From the NCBI GenBank assembly GCA_034440515.1, contig JAWXCF010000028.1, positions 1 through 42,154 on the forward strand: a stretch of DNA of 42,154 bases. Direction: 5' to 3'. This document shows, piece after piece, positions 40,100 through 42,154 of the stretch; position 1 is the first letter of the stretch, and each line of letters opens with the position of its first letter. This stretch comes from JAWXCF01 sp034440515 (GTDB lineage: Bacteria > Bacteroidota > Bacteroidia > CAILMK01). The notes under the pieces were generated by a model. The model searched no databases. It worked only from the letters and a program-made list of their open reading frames with translations, and was not told the origin of the DNA. Made by a program: the position numbers and the translations under genes.

Positions 40100-42154
40100 T
40101 TTTTTATTACTCATATTTTGCATCACCTCATCATATCTTGGGGCACAAGCGTATGCTTTGCCCCAAGTATTTGATGTACCTAATAATCCCTATTACAAGG
40201 GGTATTCTTATTTACAATTAAATAATAAATTTACAACTAAAAAACGTTGTTGCATTGATGTTTCTCATAATTATCTTGGGAATAAAAATTTATTAGCAGG
40301 ATATTTCCGAATTACTGATACTTCAGAATACTATTACGATAATAGTTGTTTGTTCTATGGGACTGGTGGTGGAAATAATTATGGTTCTAAATATGTACAA
40401 TTTCAATGGCCAATCAATTTTTATGGGTTTACTTCGCTTCAATATTTTAATATTGATACTAATAATCATTTTTTTATTTCTAAAGTTGAACACTTTAAGC
40501 AAAAAGAAAAATTTAGATCAAGCTTATTTGAAGTAAGAATTCAAAATTCTCATTTTTTCCAGGCAAAAAGCGGAAATTTTTTAACAGGGTGGAATACACC
40601 AATTCACTTTTTCCGCGCTAATGATACTTTTTATCACAGAGTATGCCTAGAGGCGGATTCTTTTTATCTGCAACATCATATTTATCTAAAGCCTAATGGT
40701 CAATATGGCTTAATTGTAATGACGAGTAAGTTAAGGTTTTGGTTTTATGACATAGTGGGCAAAACCCCAGTGTATGTAAAAGATACTGTTATCAGTACAG
40801 GGTTCCCCGATACCTGCTCTTATAAAATGTTTCTCTCTAGATCTACTAAAAAACTGGGCTTGATATTGAGTACCTATAATAGTCTTAAAAGAGATACCCT
40901 CAAAAATCGTCACGAAGAGGTTTGGTCCTTTGATTTAGATGTGGATAATTACACCATTTCAAATAAAAAAGTAATTTTGGTTAGAGCAGATTCTGCAAAT
41001 AAAAAAAATTTGTCAATTATTAAGGGGATAAACATAATGTTTGACTTAATGTATTCCTCTAATGACAGTTTGGTCTATGTATTTAGAAAGCAGTTTACGG
41101 CAAAGCAGGACTATAAATTCCTCGGATCTTCTGGTAGAGATGCTGGGCTACCCAATTTATATATTTGTTACACAAGTGGGACAAATAATGTACTGAAAGA
41201 ATTAACGCTACAAGAAAAGATAAGCACTGGTTATCGCAATGCAGAGTTTGTTACCCCAATGCAAGCGATAGATGATAAAGTATATGCTATGCTGTATAAC
41301 GATACTTTATCGAATGAAAGAACCAATCTAGTAATTGACAATACCAATTCATTCAAACTAATTAGAAAGGACTATCCTCAAAATAAATATTATAATTACT
41401 TATCTTTGGAAAAAAGAAATCAAGATTTATATGCGCCACAACCCATATTAAACCCTTGGACGCTATACTTACGTGTCGGTTTGCCTGATTATGGACGAAC
41501 TACAATACACACTGCTGCCCACGCACCTAGTGGTGGCTTTGGTTGGTATCGTCACTATTGTACGCAAATTAGAGGCAGCTATGCAGATAGTTTTATAGGA
41601 TACACCCACGCATTTACACCACCAACACCAGGCTGGTATATGATGGCACTATACGGTAAAACAAATAGCTGGATGTACAGCTGGCGCCACGACAGCCTAC
41701 TGTTGCGGGGTAAACCAATAGCCAAGGCTAAGCTGTTAAGCGACAGCATAACTTGTCAGTATCAGAGGGTATGCCTGATAGACTTAAGTAAACCAAACGC
41801 AAGTGACAGTCTATTTAGTCAGGGTGCTTGGATACAAGACAGTACCTATCGCAGACTTTGGCTATGGGGCGACGGCAGCACCAGCAGAGATAGTCAAGTA
41901 TGCCACGCCTATACCCAACCGGGAGTATATCAACCCAAATTGATAGTGAGCGTATCTGGCAACCATCATCCTCAATACGTAGAAGATTGTACGCTATACC
42001 CTAAAAACCAAAGTGATACATTTTACCTGCCTAGAGTACTGGTATTATCTGCCCCCAAAGCATTGTTTAGCATTAGCCCGCCCGTAGGCTGTGCCCCTAT
42101 TAATGTATCAATAGCAGATAAATCAACAGGTACTGTGTTGCGTTATGTATATCA
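40077..42154 (+). CDS. exported PKD-domain surface protein (partial, 3' end beyond window)
   Basis: The frame is open from the ATG at 40077 to the window end (at least 692 residues). A signal peptide MLNWLRTSFLLLIFCITSS ends near YLGAQA. Residues about 25-455 contain repeated strand-rich segments such as LFEVRIQN, VWSFDLDVDNYTI and VYVFRKQF, compatible with a beta-propeller. From about residue 590 PKD-type folds appear: RRLWLWGDGSTSRDSQ with HAYTQPGVYQPKLIVS, then ALFSISPPVGCAPINVSIAD beginning the next. Such proteins in Bacteroidota usually end with a T9SS type B domain, outside the window here. The start overlaps the preceding gene by 23 bases. GC rises from about 25-35 percent to about 47 percent near 41.45 kb. 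Confidence 0.82.
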   Translation, partial: MLNWLRTSFLLLIFCITSSYLGAQAYALPQVFDVPNNPYYKGYSYLQLNNKFTTKKRCCIDVSHNYLGNKNLLAGYFRITDTSEYYYDNSCLFYGTGGGNNYGSKYVQFQWPINFYGFTSLQYFNIDTNNHFFISKVEHFKQKEKFRSSLFEVRIQNSHFFQAKSGNFLTGWNTPIHFFRANDTFYHRVCLEADSFYLQHHIYLKPNGQYGLIVMTSKLRFWFYDIVGKTPVYVKDTVISTGFPDTCSYKMFLSRSTKKLGLILSTYNSLKRDTLKNRHEEVWSFDLDVDNYTISNKKVILVRADSANKKNLSIIKGINIMFDLMYSSNDSLVYVFRKQFTAKQDYKFLGSSGRDAGLPNLYICYTSGTNNVLKELTLQEKISTGYRNAEFVTPMQAIDDKVYAMLYNDTLSNERTNLVIDNTNSFKLIRKDYPQNKYYNYLSLEKRNQDLYAPQPILNPWTLYLRVGLPDYGRTTIHTAAHAPSGGFGWYRHYCTQIRGSYADSFIGYTHAFTPPTPGWYMMALYGKTNSWMYSWRHDSLLLRGKPIAKAKLLSDSITCQYQRVCLIDLSKPNASDSLFSQGAWIQDSTYRRLWLWGDGSTSRDSQVCHAYTQPGVYQPKLIVSVSGNHHPQYVEDCTLYPKNQSDTFYLPRVLVLSAPKALFSISPPVGCAPINVSIADKSTGTVLRYVY

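Noticed and set aside
1..42154. tRNA, rRNA, phage, transposase or defence genes
   Set aside because: None recognised on either strand; the window is mostly core genes.

Overview
This 42 kb window is a gene-dense, AT-rich (roughly one third GC by eye) chromosome segment from a member of the Bacteroidota, probably a deep-branching or Chitinophagales-like lineage with a type IX secretion system (T9SS). Evidence for the phylum: a PorQ homologue, a protein with a C-terminal T9SS type A sorting domain, a lipoprotein-type TamA homologue (TamL), the ftsX-DUF3098 pair, the rsfS-ftsH-LUD order, menaquinone biosynthesis genes, and several promoter boxes matching the Bacteroidota -7 consensus TAnnTTTG just upstream of genes. 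Nearly all of it is core housekeeping. I see no phage, insertion sequence, CRISPR array, tRNA or rRNA.

Layout. 1-2.9 kb (minus strand): pdhB-menB-menA-menC(partial), central carbon and menaquinone synthesis. 2.9-5.0 kb: an LpxD-type acyltransferase facing rnhB and an SRPBCC protein. 5.0-9.3 kb: an M20 peptidase, then a coupled pair of a polyprenyl-phosphate-sugar-synthase-like GT2 enzyme and a GT-C-like membrane protein. 9.3-11.2 kb: an alpha/beta hydrolase and a long-chain polyprenyl diphosphate synthase (possible side-chain supplier for MenA). 11.3-16.6 kb: clpB and lon. 16.7-19.4 kb: porQ and a PDZ-S41 protease, convergent. 19.6-21.9 kb: inositol monophosphatase and isocitrate dehydrogenase. 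21.9-25.2 kb: an rRNA-methyltransferase-like gene and tamL, divergent with overlapping 5' ends. 25.2-30.5 kb: saccharopine dehydrogenase-like, ftsX, DUF3098, truB, ribF and an M23 endopeptidase with a very basic tail. 30.5-32.1 kb: an acyl-CoA carboxylase beta subunit (minus). 32.3-37.9 kb: an orphan acidic protein, rsfS, ftsH, a LUD protein, lpxH and prfA. 38.0-42.2 kb: two adjacent exported proteins, the first interrupted by an in-frame TAA and preceded by three perfect hairpins, the second a partial PKD-domain protein running off the window.

The most striking window-wide signal is not a gene: the palindrome CATG occurs only once in 42 kb by my manual reading, although composition predicts on the order of a hundred. 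This suggests strong past or present selection against that tetramer, for example from a CATG-specific restriction system. The accessory-looking part is the 38-42 kb surface-protein region. No gap between genes exceeds about 300 bases.
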